A stretch of DNA of 43,430 bases from Pseudoalteromonas sp. G4 (GCF_028875915.1 NZ_JAPEHW010000028.1:1-43430), one strand, 5' to 3'. Positions 1-9,148 are shown, counted from the first letter of the stretch. The notes: generated by a model not told the origin, from the sequence alone. Numbers and translations are program-made.

Positions 1-177
1 TGTACCTAAGAAAAGTAAATCATTAGGAACCGAGACAACTCCGTTTGAGGGATCAAATGCGACAGAACCAGCAACTGTAGGTACAACTGTTTCTGACTCA
101 TTTTTAACATCTTCTAAGCTTTCACCACAGCCGTATAATGCTGTTGTAATTGCCATTGTGAGTAGCACTTTTTTCAT
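1..177 (-). CDS. VolA/Pla-1-type lipase lipoprotein, N-terminal part only (cut by window edge)
   Basis: The reading frame starts with ATG at 177 and runs off the window, giving 59 residues. The start is preceded by a GGAG ribosome site. The N-terminus is a lipoprotein signal peptide (MKKVLLTMAITTALYGC), with the lipidated cysteine at residue 17. After it comes the segment SVAFDPSNGVVSVPNDLLF. From memory, this Asp-Pro-Ser-Asn-Gly ... Pro-Asn-Asp-Leu-Leu-Phe pattern is typical of the VolA/Pla-1/cef family of surface-exposed phospholipases of Vibrio and Alteromonadales. The catalytic domain lies outside the window, so the family call rests on the first 59 residues only. Confidence 0.7.
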   Translation of the reverse strand, partial: MKKVLLTMAITTALYGCGESLEDVKNESETVVPTVAGSVAFDPSNGVVSVPNDLLFLGT

Positions 178-346
178 TTTATTGCTCCAAACCCGATCTT
201 TTTTATTGTGTGTATTTGGTAATAAATTACCAAAATTTAATTTGTCGGTGGTTATTATTAAGACATTAGACCAGTTAAAGTTAACTTAAACAAAGCAATT
301 TCTCCACCTAAATTTAAATAAATCGCAAAACTATTTTACTTGACTA

Positions 347-355
347 TGGTATGAT
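347..355 (+). promoter_or_regulatory. Candidate extended -10 promoter for yciK
   Basis: TGGTATGAT matches an extended -10 element (TGn followed by TATGAT) about 30 bases before the yciK start. No convincing -35 box is at the right distance, which is usual for extended -10 promoters. The call is based on pattern only. Confidence 0.35.
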
Positions 356-384
356 GGCGAAAATTTTTAAGTACCATAACTAAT

Positions 385-1131
385 ATGCATGATTATCAAG
401 CAAGTAATGACGCTTTAAAGGAAAAAGTCATTCTCGTAACAGGTGCCGGTGATGGCATTGGTAAAGTTGCGGCTATCGAATTTGCCAAGCATGGCGCAAC
501 CGTAATTCTTTTAGGTAAAACAGTTGCTAAACTTGAAGCTGTTTACGATGAAATTATCGCTCTTGGTGCTCCGCAGCCAGCAATCGTTCCATTAGATATG
601 AAAGGTGCAACTAAACAGCATTACCGCGATTTAGCAGCAACCATTGAGAATGAATTCGGTCGTTTAGATGGATTGTTAAATAATGCTTCAATTATTGGCT
701 CACTCGGTCCGTTAGAGCATTTCTGTGTATCTACTTTCGAAAATATCATGAAAGTAAATGTGACTGCTCAAGCAGTATTAACGAAATCGCTTTTCCCATT
801 ACTACGCAAAGCCCCTCATGCATCAATCGTATTTACTTCAAGTGGTGTTGGTCGTGAAGGTCGTGAGTTCTGGGGCGCATATGCCATTTCTAAATTTGCC
901 ACAGAAGGCATGATGCAAACTTGGTCAAAAGAAGTGGGTAAAACCAATATTCGCATTAACTGCATCAACCCAGGTGCAACGCGCACTGCAATGCGTGCAA
1001 TTGCTTTCCCTGGCGAAGATAAAGCCAAGCTAAAAACACCAGCTGACTTAATGCCAACTTACCTCTACTTGATGTCAGATGATTCAATTGGGGTGAACGG
1101 TCAGTCAATTGATGCTCAACCAAAAAATTAA
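385..1131 (+). CDS. yciK: YciK-type short-chain dehydrogenase/reductase
   Basis: This 248-residue classical SDR matches the E. coli YciK family in length and along its sequence. The Rossmann nucleotide-binding motif TGAGDGIG is at residues 19-26, the NNAS motif is near residue 99, and the catalytic YxxxK pair is Y166/K170 in WGAYAISK. The C-terminal stretch (NCINPGATRTAMRA, then LKTPADLMP) is characteristic of YciK. The physiological substrate of this family is not established, so only NAD(P)-dependent oxidoreductase activity in the cytoplasm is supported. It is transcribed alone and ends in a strong hairpin shared with the convergent perM operon. Confidence 0.9.
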   Translation: MHDYQASNDALKEKVILVTGAGDGIGKVAAIEFAKHGATVILLGKTVAKLEAVYDEIIALGAPQPAIVPLDMKGATKQHYRDLAATIENEFGRLDGLLNNASIIGSLGPLEHFCVSTFENIMKVNVTAQAVLTKSLFPLLRKAPHASIVFTSSGVGREGREFWGAYAISKFATEGMMQTWSKEVGKTNIRINCINPGATRTAMRAIAFPGEDKAKLKTPADLMPTYLYLMSDDSIGVNGQSIDAQPKN

Positions 1132-1146
1132 TTTTTTGATCTGACA

Positions 1147-1178
1147 AAAAAAGCGCATATAAAAATATGCGCTTTTTT
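1147..1178. terminator. Bidirectional rho-independent terminator between yciK and perM
   Basis: The stem is GCGCATAT / ATATGCGC with a short A-rich loop, flanked by A and T runs on both sides. It can therefore terminate both convergent transcripts. Confidence 0.85.
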
Positions 1179-1198
1179 AATGCGATTAATTTGTCAAA

Positions 1199-2269
1199 TT
1201 ATGCACTTTCGGCTTTTTCATGATTTGATAACGACCACGCATTTAAAAGCGCTCTTACTAATGAAGCCAATGGAATTGCAAAAAACACCCCCCAAAATCC
1301 CCATAAGCCACCAAAGAATAATACCGCAACAATAATGTACACTGGGTGCAAGTCCACAGCTTCAGAAAACAATAGTGGTACTAGTAAGTTTCCATCTAGC
1401 GCTTGAATAACCCCATAAGCAATAATCACATACCAAAACTCACTGCCAACACCAAACTGGAACAGCGCAACAAGGGCAACAGGAATAGTTACAAGTGCCG
1501 CACCAACAAATGGGATCAAAACCGAAAATCCAACGAGTGTGCCAAGTAATGCCGCATACCTTAAATCAAGAATTGTAAAAGTAATAAATGTGGTTGAACC
1601 AACAATCAAAATCTCGAATATTTTGCCTCGGATATAGTTCATAATTTGCTGATTCATTTCTTGCCATACTTGGCTGATTAACTTTCGCTCTTTTGGAATA
1701 AATTGCTCAAAGCCGGAAACCAACACATCTTTATCCTTAAGCATAAAAAACACTAAAAGTGGCACTAAGATCAAGTATACGAGCCAAGCAACCACATTTT
1801 TTAATGAATTTAATGATGTTGTTAACACCGTTTGACCAATTGTAACAACATGCCCTTCTACTGAAGATAGAATTGTTTTTATTTGTTCTGGATTTACCAA
1901 TTCAGGGTAATTGCTAGGCAAAGTTAATAAATAGGTTTTACCTTGCTCAACCATCGAAGGTAAATCCTGCACAAAGTTTGACAATTGCTGCCAAAGCACT
2001 GGAATAATGCCAACGATGATGGATATTGCTACACCACTAAATAACAACATCACAATCGTGCTTGAAACAATACGGGACGAGCCCATTCTCATCAACTTAG
2101 AGACCGGCCAGTCTAGCAAATAGGCAATCACTAGAGCTACCATTACGGGGATGATATAAGTTCCAAAAAAGTATAGTGCTGCCGCCAAACCCAATGTCAG
2201 CATAAGTAAGGTAATGGCATTAGGATCTGAAAACTTTCGTGTATACCACTGTTTAAAAATATGAAGCAC
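1199..2269 (-). CDS. perM: AI-2E family (PerM-type) membrane transporter
   Basis: This 356-residue polytopic membrane protein starts with GTG at 2269. An AAGGA ribosome site lies about 9 bases upstream inside the preceding gene, and the start overlaps that gene's TAG stop (TAGTG), which implies translational coupling. Hydrophobic segments run at both ends with a long soluble stretch in the middle (about residues 85-150), as in the AI-2E transporter/permease family. Length matches E. coli PerM (about 353). Divergent neighbours here include bepA, as in E. coli, which supports the PerM subgroup over TqsA. The transported substrate is not known. Confidence 0.85.
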   Translation of the reverse strand: MLHIFKQWYTRKFSDPNAITLLMLTLGLAAALYFFGTYIIPVMVALVIAYLLDWPVSKLMRMGSSRIVSSTIVMLLFSGVAISIIVGIIPVLWQQLSNFVQDLPSMVEQGKTYLLTLPSNYPELVNPEQIKTILSSVEGHVVTIGQTVLTTSLNSLKNVVAWLVYLILVPLLVFFMLKDKDVLVSGFEQFIPKERKLISQVWQEMNQQIMNYIRGKIFEILIVGSTTFITFTILDLRYAALLGTLVGFSVLIPFVGAALVTIPVALVALFQFGVGSEFWYVIIAYGVIQALDGNLLVPLLFSEAVDLHPVYIIVAVLFFGGLWGFWGVFFAIPLASLVRALLNAWSLSNHEKAESA

Positions 2270-2481
2270 TAAAAATGTTCCTTACCAAAATGAGACACAG
2301 TTAACTGATTTTCTTTATATGAATACTGTAATTGATGATTTTCTAAATAACGTAGCACATCATTTATCTGTGCATTATCAGCAAATAGAAACACCAAAGC
2401 TTCGTTTGTATCATGCCTTTTCAAAATATATTTAAATTGAACAAATAGCTGTGGACATACAAACTGAGTTAAATCATACAT
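2269..2481 (-). CDS. TusA/SirA-like small sulfurtransferase-family protein
   Basis: The protein is 70 residues from ATG at 2481; an in-frame TTG seven codons upstream is less likely. The N-terminal MYDLTQFVCPQLFVQFKYIL carries the TusA-family CP motif (C9-P10) at the start of the first helix, and the rest fits the small beta-alpha-beta-alpha fold. In TusA the equivalent cysteine carries persulfide sulfur. Here the second proline of CPxP is replaced by leucine, so this is a divergent member and need not act in tRNA thiolation. Its stop overlaps the perM start, so the two are co-translated. Confidence 0.65.
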   Translation of the reverse strand: MYDLTQFVCPQLFVQFKYILKRHDTNEALVFLFADNAQINDVLRYLENHQLQYSYKENQLTVSHFGKEHF

Positions 2482-2629
2482 ATTTGTTATTTCTGATAGC
2501 AAAAAGCGCTGCTAAATTAACATATTATTTTTCTTTAAACAGCCTACCTTTGTTAGCTAAAGGTATTAATTAATAAACCGCAAGCAAGTTTTTGATGATT
2601 ATGCTAAATTCTCATTATAAACGTGGAAT

Positions 2630-3322
2630 GTGATGATAGTAGTTTTCTTTTTTATGACGAATCAAAGTAAGAAAAATGATTTACCTAAAAATCCTACCTT
2701 AAAAGACATTAACTGGTTCAAAAAACAGCTTAATTGGGGGGAGCTACCACCCTTTTATCATATGGTGGCATCATCGGTAAGTGAAGCAGAAGGCATTTTC
2801 AGTCATGGTTTCGATAACGCTATCAAACGGATAACCAATAAGCGCAACTGGAATATAGATTTACTCGGAGGCGAGGAGCTAGATACTGGTGAAATAATCT
2901 GCGAGACCCCACCTCGTATTTCACTATACCAAGTATTTACCGACCGCGGATTTGAACTTTTAGCCTTTCCATATGCCAAAGAAAAAGAAATTGATCAATA
3001 CGTAAAAGACAACAAATTAATGGAGTTTAGACTTTGGGATCCGCACAGCATGCGCAGCATTTTACGTATTAACCAGTTACACAAATACATTCAATTTTAT
3101 TTTCAACGCGGTGATGAAGCCGACAAAGCGTTAATATTACATTCACATAAAGTAGTGCATAAAACCATTGAATTTTTAAAGAGTGAACTCAACGTCGTAA
3201 AACTTTCCGGTGTTTCCATTAAAGAATACTACCAAAAAGCGGAACGTACAGCGGCTGCATGCGAAGATGAGCTTGCACTCACACAGTTAATGGCAAACGA
3301 AATGCTACAAAAAAAGGACTAA
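2630..3322 (+). CDS. Uncharacterised protein upstream of bepA
   Basis: I do not recognise this 230-residue protein. It has no clear signal peptide or membrane segment beyond a short hydrophobic head (MMIVVFFF) that exists only if the GTG at 2630 or ATG at 2633 is used. A TGGA at 2624-2627 favours these starts, but an ATG at 2654 would give a soluble N-terminus. The body is mixed alpha/beta with several aromatic-rich stretches (LPPFYHM, RLWDPHSMRS, KYIQFYFQRGDEADKAL) and a helical, charged C-terminus. It ends one base before bepA, so it is probably transcribed with it. No enzymatic motif was found. Confidence 0.75.
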   Translation: MMIVVFFFMTNQSKKNDLPKNPTLKDINWFKKQLNWGELPPFYHMVASSVSEAEGIFSHGFDNAIKRITNKRNWNIDLLGGEELDTGEIICETPPRISLYQVFTDRGFELLAFPYAKEKEIDQYVKDNKLMEFRLWDPHSMRSILRINQLHKYIQFYFQRGDEADKALILHSHKVVHKTIEFLKSELNVVKLSGVSIKEYYQKAERTAAACEDELALTQLMANEMLQKKD

Positions 3323-3323
3323 T

Positions 3324-4772
3324 ATGCCAAAACCGACTCTTTTAAAAAAACTTGCTTGTTTTTGTTTTGCACTCTCACTGCCAGTAGTTGCGCAAAGTAA
3401 TTTCAAGCTGCCCGACTTAGGCACTTCGGCAGTGCAAGTTTTATCCATTGAGAAAGAGCGCGCAATTGGTGAAGTAATGATGATGCAGGTGCGCGGTACA
3501 TCGCGTGTTATGCAAGACCCAGTACTTGACGAATACCTCACAAACATTGGTAATCGCCTGGTCGCCCATGCTGATGATATAAGATTCCCCTTTGAGTTTT
3601 TTTGGATAAACAATAAAGACATAAACGCCTTTGCTTTTTATGGTGGCCATGTTGGAGTGCATACGGGACTTATCATTAACGCCGACAACGAAAGCCAGCT
3701 TGCATCGGTAATTGGTCACGAGATTGCACACGTTACACAAAGACACTTAGCAAGGCGATTACAACAAGCTAAAGATAATCAAGGTTTAACCATTGCAGGG
3801 ATGATAGCTGGTATTCTAACCACCATGGTTGCTCCTGATGCAGGTATGGCCATTTTGGCAGCCAGCCAAACCCAAGCGCAGTTAAGCCAATTAACCCATA
3901 GCCGCGGTGCAGAGCAAGAAGCTGATCGTGTAGGCATGCAAACACTTAATAGCGCAGGCTTTGATCCTAGAGAATCCAGTGAATTTTTAGCAAAACTTTC
4001 TGACCAAATGCGTCATATGCCAAAACCACCGGCATTTTTACTAACTCACCCACTGCCAGACTCGCGTGTTTCTGACGTGCGCATGCGTGCTTTACAATAC
4101 CCAGAACGTTTTATCGATTCGTCACTGGATTTTTCCCTTGCAAAAGCCCGTGTTTTAGCGCGTTATGGGCAAGAAAGCGCTAAAGCTGAAGAGGAATTTC
4201 GTAAATACCTTCGCATCAACCGTTTTGCACACACTACTGCAGCTGAATATGGCTTAGCACTTACTTTGATTGATCAAGAAAAATATGATGAAGCCGCTGA
4301 GTTACTTGATTCCCTTGAGAAAAAAGTGCCAGGAAGCTTGTTTTTATTAGATTCACGAACTGATTTATTGCTTGGTCAAAAGAAGTATGATGAAGCACTT
4401 AAAATGCTTAAAAAAGAATACCAGCGCCAACCTAACAATCAAGTGGTAACTCTCAATTATGCAAATGCAGCAATTACAGCTGGTAACTTTGAGCTTGCAC
4501 ATAAACTCTTGAAGTATTTCTTATTGGAGAAGCCCGAACATGTATTGGGTAAAGAGTTAATGGCGCAAACTTATAAAGAACAAGATGACAAAGCTTCTTA
4601 CCACGAATTACGTGCAAGTATTTTGACCGATTATGGCGCCTATTCACAAGCATCGAACGAAGTACAAAAAGCATTAAACCATGTTGATACCGATGATGAT
4701 ATCAAGCAACAACGTTTAAAAGCGCGATTAAAAGAATACCGTTTAATGCAAAAAGAGCTCGCTAAACTTTAA
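3324..4772 (+). CDS. bepA: BepA-like periplasmic M48 metalloprotease/chaperone with TPR domain
   Basis: The protein is 482 residues (E. coli BepA 487). The signal peptide ends near A23 (PVVA|QS). The M48 zinc site is visible as HEIAH at 132-136 with E133 catalytic, the third ligand E197 in EQEADR, and H242 in the THPLPDSR segment, which corresponds to the regulatory His of E. coli BepA. From about residue 260 the protein is helical and repetitive, as expected for TPR repeats. BepA helps mature LptD at the outer membrane and degrades stalled assembly intermediates. An AAGGA site overlaps the end of the upstream gene. The YfgD-like gene follows, as in E. coli. Confidence 0.93.
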   Translation: MPKPTLLKKLACFCFALSLPVVAQSNFKLPDLGTSAVQVLSIEKERAIGEVMMMQVRGTSRVMQDPVLDEYLTNIGNRLVAHADDIRFPFEFFWINNKDINAFAFYGGHVGVHTGLIINADNESQLASVIGHEIAHVTQRHLARRLQQAKDNQGLTIAGMIAGILTTMVAPDAGMAILAASQTQAQLSQLTHSRGAEQEADRVGMQTLNSAGFDPRESSEFLAKLSDQMRHMPKPPAFLLTHPLPDSRVSDVRMRALQYPERFIDSSLDFSLAKARVLARYGQESAKAEEEFRKYLRINRFAHTTAAEYGLALTLIDQEKYDEAAELLDSLEKKVPGSLFLLDSRTDLLLGQKKYDEALKMLKKEYQRQPNNQVVTLNYANAAITAGNFELAHKLLKYFLLEKPEHVLGKELMAQTYKEQDDKASYHELRASILTDYGAYSQASNEVQKALNHVDTDDDIKQQRLKARLKEYRLMQKELAKL

Positions 4773-4823
4773 TTTAAAGTACAGTCGAATTACAATCACG
4801 CAAAAAATTGATTTGAGATTTTT

Positions 4824-5171
4824 ATGACAATTAAAATTTACCATAACCCACGCTGTTCAAAATCACGTGAAACACTTGCCCTACTCGAAGAAAATTCAGT
4901 GACACCTGAGATAATTGAGTATCTTAAAGACGTGCCAAGTGTTGATGACATTAAACAACTTCTTTCAATGTTAAATTTTGACTCAGCACGTCAGTTAATG
5001 CGCACCAAAGAAACTATTTATAAAGAGCTTGAATTAATTAATGAATCTGACGAGACGAAATTAATTGAAGCAATGGTAGCTAATCCAAAATTGATTGAGC
5101 GCCCAATTGTTGTAAATGTTGATAAAGCCGCAATCGGTCGTCCTCCAGAAAGCGTATTGGCAATTATTTAA
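4824..5171 (+). CDS. ArsC/YfgD family thioredoxin-fold reductase
   Basis: The 115-residue protein begins MTIKIYHNPRCSKSRETL, with the single active cysteine at C11, and contains the family segments RPIVV and GRPPESVL. It is closest in my memory to E. coli YfgD, which also lies next to bepA. True arsenate reduction by YfgD-type proteins is not well established, and no ars genes are present nearby, so a general glutathione- or glutaredoxin-linked reductase role is safer. The TAA stop overlaps the ATG of the next gene (TAATG). Confidence 0.88.
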   Translation: MTIKIYHNPRCSKSRETLALLEENSVTPEIIEYLKDVPSVDDIKQLLSMLNFDSARQLMRTKETIYKELELINESDETKLIEAMVANPKLIERPIVVNVDKAAIGRPPESVLAII

Positions 5172-5719
5172 TGTCTTACTTATTAGTGCTGTATCACTCT
5201 CGTACGGATTCAGTGAAAAACATGGCATACGAAATAAGTGATGCAGCACAACATGCCGGTGTTGATGTAAAAATACGCAGTTTCACTGATGATAGTGATG
5301 AGCTAAAAGTTTCAATTGATGACTTAAAGCAGTGCGCTGGCCTTGCTTTTGGCAGCCCTACTCGCTTTGGTATGATGGCAGCTCCTGCCAAACAATTTTG
5401 GGAAACCACCAGCGATATTTGGCTTGCAGGAGAGCTTATCGACAAGCCTGCAGCCGTATTTACTTCTTCAAGCAGTCTTCATGGTGGCAATGAATCTACC
5501 TTACTTACCATGTCTCTGCCTCTACTACATCACGGTATGTTACTTTGCGGTGTACCATATGATGTACCTGCACTTAGCGCAACACAAACCGGCGGTACCC
5601 CATACGGTGCAAGCCATGTTTCTGGGTTAACAAATTCAAGTCAGCTAAGCGCTGAAGAGATCAGTATTTGTCACAGTGTTGGCAATCGCCTAGCTAAATT
5701 AATTAAGCAATTACAATGA
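5171..5719 (+). CDS. wrbA: WrbA-like flavodoxin-family NAD(P)H:quinone oxidoreductase
   Basis: The 182-residue protein has the FMN phosphate-binding start LLVLYHSRTDSVKNMA, the WrbA signature GSPTRFG at residues 61-67, and the PAAVFTSSSSLHGGNESTLLTM segment typical of WrbA. WrbA proteins bind FMN and perform two-electron quinone reduction in the cytoplasm, limiting semiquinone formation. It is a little shorter than E. coli WrbA (198). It overlaps the preceding ArsC-like gene by one base and the following DUF2069 gene by four (ATGA), so all three are coupled. Confidence 0.85.
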   Translation: MSYLLVLYHSRTDSVKNMAYEISDAAQHAGVDVKIRSFTDDSDELKVSIDDLKQCAGLAFGSPTRFGMMAAPAKQFWETTSDIWLAGELIDKPAAVFTSSSSLHGGNESTLLTMSLPLLHHGMLLCGVPYDVPALSATQTGGTPYGASHVSGLTNSSQLSAEEISICHSVGNRLAKLIKQLQ

Positions 5720-6150
5720 GCAACATAGAAAAGAAAGCAATCACCAAGCGTTATCAAAAAATCGCGTTACTCGGCTTCATAGGATTACTCATCTTAATGC
5801 CTGTTTGGCTGTTATGGCTGGTGCCTCGTGAGGGTTACAGTATTGGCTTTATTATTGGTTTATACATTGTGCCTTTATTGTTGCCGCTTAAAGGTATTAT
5901 TCAAGATAAACCATACACTTACGCTTGGGCTAATTTTATCGTAATCATCTACTTCCTTCACGGTTTTACATCGCTATGGGTGGCTGAAGGCGAACTAGTG
6001 TTTGTACTTTTAGAGTTATTCTTTGCCAGCTGCATGTTTATCGGTTGTACCTATTACGCGCGTTACCGCGGTCAGGAATTAGGGCTAAAAATTAGAAAAT
6101 TAAAAGAAGAGCTAGCTGAAGAGAAAGCAGCTTTTGAAGAAAAAGAATAA
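5716..6150 (+). CDS. DUF2069 inner-membrane protein
   Basis: The protein is 144 residues with four hydrophobic segments (about 18-38, 42-58, 66-86 and 89-112) and a highly charged C-terminal tail (IRKLKEELAEEKAAFEEKE) that may form a short coiled coil. The pattern matches DUF2069, a family of unknown function often found after wrbA in gammaproteobacteria. Its ATG lies inside the end of wrbA (ATGA overlap). It is the last gene of the bepA-side cluster. Confidence 0.8.
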   Translation: MSNIEKKAITKRYQKIALLGFIGLLILMPVWLLWLVPREGYSIGFIIGLYIVPLLLPLKGIIQDKPYTYAWANFIVIIYFLHGFTSLWVAEGELVFVLLELFFASCMFIGCTYYARYRGQELGLKIRKLKEELAEEKAAFEEKE

Positions 6151-6175
6151 AAAAGCGGCATTTGCCGCTTTTTTA
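6149..6175. terminator. Bidirectional terminator between the DUF2069 gene and yqcA
   Basis: The stem is AAGCGGCA / TGCCGCTT with flanking A and T runs. It overlaps the stop codon of the convergent flavodoxin gene. Confidence 0.85.
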
Positions 6176-6619
6176 ATTTAATGCTGTTAAAAATGTATTA
6201 AACCAAGGTAATGCAACTGGTGCAGGGTCGTAATTTTCAGTCGCGTCAATCTTTAACATAGCGACCGCCTCACTACCTTGCAATGAAAGTAATAATTCTC
6301 GAAATTTCTTACCTGCACCACAAAAGGTGTCTCCATAACTACTATCACCCATCGCAATAACAGCAAACGGCTTATTTTGCATTGTTGGCAATTCCGACTC
6401 TAACGCAAGATACAAGGATTCTAATTCATAAGGAATATCGCCTTGACCTGTCGTGGATGTGATCACCAAAATCACATCACTTTCAATAAAGTCAGCAACT
6501 GTGCCTGGATTAAATAGCGATAAGTCGTGGCCTTGTTTATCTGCGATTGGTTTTAATTGCTCTGCTAACGCTTCTGCACCACCATAAACTGTACCTATGA
6601 AGCACTTAATGTTTGCCAT
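6173..6619 (-). CDS. yqcA: YqcA-like flavodoxin
   Basis: The 148-residue single-domain flavodoxin shows FMN-binding loops at FIGTVYGGAEALAE (near residue 7-20), the TSTTGQGDIP loop (about 54-63) and MGDSSYGDTFCGAGKKF (about 90-106). MioC is a close paralogue, but the neighbours truC and yqcC match E. coli yqcA-truC-yqcC, which decides for YqcA. It is an electron carrier in the cytoplasm, with an unknown partner. A ribosome site (AAGGAAA) precedes the ATG. It is the last gene of the operon. Confidence 0.85.
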   Translation of the reverse strand: MANIKCFIGTVYGGAEALAEQLKPIADKQGHDLSLFNPGTVADFIESDVILVITSTTGQGDIPYELESLYLALESELPTMQNKPFAVIAMGDSSYGDTFCGAGKKFRELLLSLQGSEAVAMLKIDATENYDPAPVALPWFNTFLTALN

Positions 6620-6660
6620 TTTCTTTCCTTGATTTAATACCTTAGCTAAGTTTATGCAGA

Positions 6661-7419
6661 CTAATCTATTTTTGCCAACTGATAAGCTTGTTCATTACTA
6701 GGCCAACCCAATTTTTCAAATAATGCCAGCTCTTGTTCACCAATAGATGCACTTATATGAATTTTTTCATTTGTAATTGGATGCGCGAAGGTTAAATCTT
6801 TAGCAAACAGCATTAACCGATTCATTTCAAACTCTTGCTGAAAAAAATGGTTTTGCTTGTTATCACCATAATTTGCGTCATTTAAAATGGGATGGTTGAT
6901 ATGGTTCAAATGGCGTCTAATTTGATGTTTACGGCCGGTTTTAGGAAAACATTCAATAAGCGAATAACGAACCGTTGGGAACTTACCTAATGGTTTATCA
7001 ATGACCGCCTGATGCAAACAATTAAAGCTCGTTTGTGCTTCTTGTGCAGGTTTATCTTTATCTGCAAATTTATCCGCAATTTTGTCATGCTTAAATTTAA
7101 GAGGGTGATCAACCTCTATTGATGTTGGCGCAAAGCCGCGTGTTAGCGCCAAATAACGTTTACTAATTTTATGCTCTGAAAAAAGAGCGTTCGCGATGCG
7201 CGCTACGTCACTGCTAAGTGCAAATAAGAGCACACCAGAAGTAGGTCTGTCTAAACGATGAAGTGGAAAAACGTGTTGACCAATCTGGTCTCGCAACATT
7301 TGCATAGCAAAGTAGATTTCACGTTTATCTAAAAATGATCGATGAACTAATAAACCTGAAGGTTTATCGACCGCAATAAAGTACTCATCACGGTATAAGA
7401 TGGTCAGTTCCCCATACAT
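6661..7419 (-). CDS. truC: tRNA pseudouridine(65) synthase TruC
   Basis: The 252-residue RluA-type pseudouridine synthase has the catalytic motif HRLDRPTSG with D57 as nucleophile. The downstream motifs RYSLIECFPKTGRKHQIRRHLNH and HPI...LNDANYGD are those of TruC. TruC converts U65 of tRNAs to pseudouridine. Its ATG overlaps the stop of yqcC by one base (TAATG), indicating coupling. Confidence 0.93.
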   Translation of the reverse strand: MYGELTILYRDEYFIAVDKPSGLLVHRSFLDKREIYFAMQMLRDQIGQHVFPLHRLDRPTSGVLLFALSSDVARIANALFSEHKISKRYLALTRGFAPTSIEVDHPLKFKHDKIADKFADKDKPAQEAQTSFNCLHQAVIDKPLGKFPTVRYSLIECFPKTGRKHQIRRHLNHINHPILNDANYGDNKQNHFFQQEFEMNRLMLFAKDLTFAHPITNEKIHISASIGEQELALFEKLGWPSNEQAYQLAKID

Positions 7420-7709
7420 TAGCTAAGTGCCTTATCAATTTTTTTAATTACGGTAATAACATCAACATATTCTGCAAGCATTTGTTCTGCCATTGGAGAG
7501 ATATTTGCGCCCCTTGGCAGGGCTTGTTTTGCAGCAATTAACTGCTTAATACGCACTATAAAAACATATTGAAGCCAGTTTTCAAATGACATGGAGTCAT
7601 AGCAAAAAGGCGCTGTAGACATAAAAGCATCTGCTTTGGGTGGCGTTTCTGACCAGAGTCCATGTGTTTTCATGGTTTGCTCTAGTTCAATTAACAAAAC
7701 ATCTATCAT
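7419..7709 (-). CDS. yqcC: YqcC family protein (DUF446)
   Basis: This is a small, helical, soluble protein of 96 residues with the family block MSFENWLQYVFIVRIKQLIAAKQALP. The family is widespread in gammaproteobacteria upstream of truC and its function is unknown. It is the first gene of the yqcC-truC-yqcA operon. Confidence 0.88.
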   Translation of the reverse strand: MIDVLLIELEQTMKTHGLWSETPPKADAFMSTAPFCYDSMSFENWLQYVFIVRIKQLIAAKQALPRGANISPMAEQMLAEYVDVITVIKKIDKALS

Positions 7710-7807
7710 TTTACAATTCTAGTTTTAAATTTATATCGCGGCATTTTATCAAAACTTACCTGTATTTCATTGTATAATAGCCAAAACGCACTAATGGGTC
7801 TTTTTTA

Positions 7808-8830
7808 ATGCAACAATCTATTTCAAGCCTTGCTGAACTTCTTGATAATGCAGGTACAAGTTGGCGTGTGTATGATATGGGTCGCCGAATTCAAAAAATT
7901 GATAAATCAACGTTTCTTCAGATAGAAAATAATCAAATCCCCTATCCATTTCCACTGCAGCAGCATGCTTTTTTAGCCATCCAGTTTTGGAATAGCCAGG
8001 AGTCACAAACTCCTTACATTTGGTTTTTAAAAATGCCTCTGGATGAACAAAGTAAACTTATTTTGGCAAGTCGTAATCATTTTGCCTCAATGGTACTTGA
8101 AGCATTAGGCACTCAATTAACAGGCGATGATAAAGCGCAAAGTAAACTCGATAATAACCCTTATGTATTTACACCGAATGCTAATAAGCTTGCGGCCTTC
8201 AATGCGATTATTAAAAATGAATTAAAGCAAAGTGCTTCTGCCTATTATGAACATGTTGAGCTTTATTTTAGTGGAAAGTTGGGCTTTGATGATTGGCAAC
8301 AACTTGGCTTACAAGGAATTGCCGATTTTGCTATCCGCCTCACTGAGCGCAATCAGCAAAATCTAATTAATGCGCTTGGAAAACTACCTCAGCCTGTGGT
8401 TCAGTCGCTTGCTGCAACCCTTGAACATAGCACCATTTCTGTATCATTAACTGAAGCTCTTTATGCCCAGTTTGAACAAGCATTAAAACAGCAAAGTACT
8501 GAAAACATCATTAATTACTTACGAATGATGTCAAATACGAGTGCGCTCGGTATTTTACAGCGTGCAGTCGCTGAAATTATGGCAGACGAACATTGCCTTA
8601 ATCTTGATCTTGTATTAACACTTACAGGCCGTTGTTGGCATGTACTTGAACCCCATTTAGTCGTACTCATGGAATATTTAGCAACACATCAAGAACAAGA
8701 TGTCTTTTCTGGCATTTTTGCAGATCTTGTTGCAATTCCAAGTTTGCGCCCACATATGTTAGCTATGATCCGAATGCAAAATCGCAGCGAGCAGCTTTCA
8801 AGAGCAATCGGAAAACTATTTCAACAATAA
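7808..8830 (+). CDS. DUF3549 family protein
   Basis: The 340-residue soluble protein begins SISSLAELLDNAGTSWRVYDMGRRIQKI and has a helical C-terminal half. This matches DUF3549, known from Vibrio, Shewanella and Alteromonadales and of unknown function. It is divergent from yqcC with a 98-base gap and is followed after 15 bases by a DUF3301 gene, a usual pairing. No catalytic motif or membrane segment was seen. Confidence 0.8.
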   Translation: MQQSISSLAELLDNAGTSWRVYDMGRRIQKIDKSTFLQIENNQIPYPFPLQQHAFLAIQFWNSQESQTPYIWFLKMPLDEQSKLILASRNHFASMVLEALGTQLTGDDKAQSKLDNNPYVFTPNANKLAAFNAIIKNELKQSASAYYEHVELYFSGKLGFDDWQQLGLQGIADFAIRLTERNQQNLINALGKLPQPVVQSLAATLEHSTISVSLTEALYAQFEQALKQQSTENIINYLRMMSNTSALGILQRAVAEIMADEHCLNLDLVLTLTGRCWHVLEPHLVVLMEYLATHQEQDVFSGIFADLVAIPSLRPHMLAMIRMQNRSEQLSRAIGKLFQQ

Positions 8831-8845
8831 ACGTTTGGTAACTTT

Positions 8846-9148
8846 ATGGCGTCGATTTGGCTTATTCTTGGTGTGACATGTGTTATTTATCTGTTTTGGC
8901 TTGACCGACAAGCCGCAGAGAGCGCGCGCGAATACGCCAATCGCCATAGCAAGCAACTTAATGTGCAGTTTTTAAGTATTGCCTGCATTAAAAAGCGTGT
9001 GGGCATTCTTAAAAATGGCAAACCTGGCTTAAAGTCCAGTTTTGCGTGGGAATTTTCCAGTAATGGGCAAGACAGTTATACCGGGATTGTAAATCTTGAG
9101 AATGATAAAATTGTCAGTGTAGATGTGCCACCACACAAACTAAATTAG
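8846..9148 (+). CDS. DUF3301 single-pass membrane protein
   Basis: The protein has 100 residues. A hydrophobic helix (about residues 3-19, IWLILGVTCVIYLFWL) is followed by a DRQAAESAREYANRHSKQ segment and a compact basic domain. The pattern matches DUF3301, of unknown function, and it is co-directional with the DUF3549 gene. Its 3' end converges with the csrB terminator. Confidence 0.8.
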   Translation: MASIWLILGVTCVIYLFWLDRQAAESAREYANRHSKQLNVQFLSIACIKKRVGILKNGKPGLKSSFAWEFSSNGQDSYTGIVNLENDKIVSVDVPPHKLN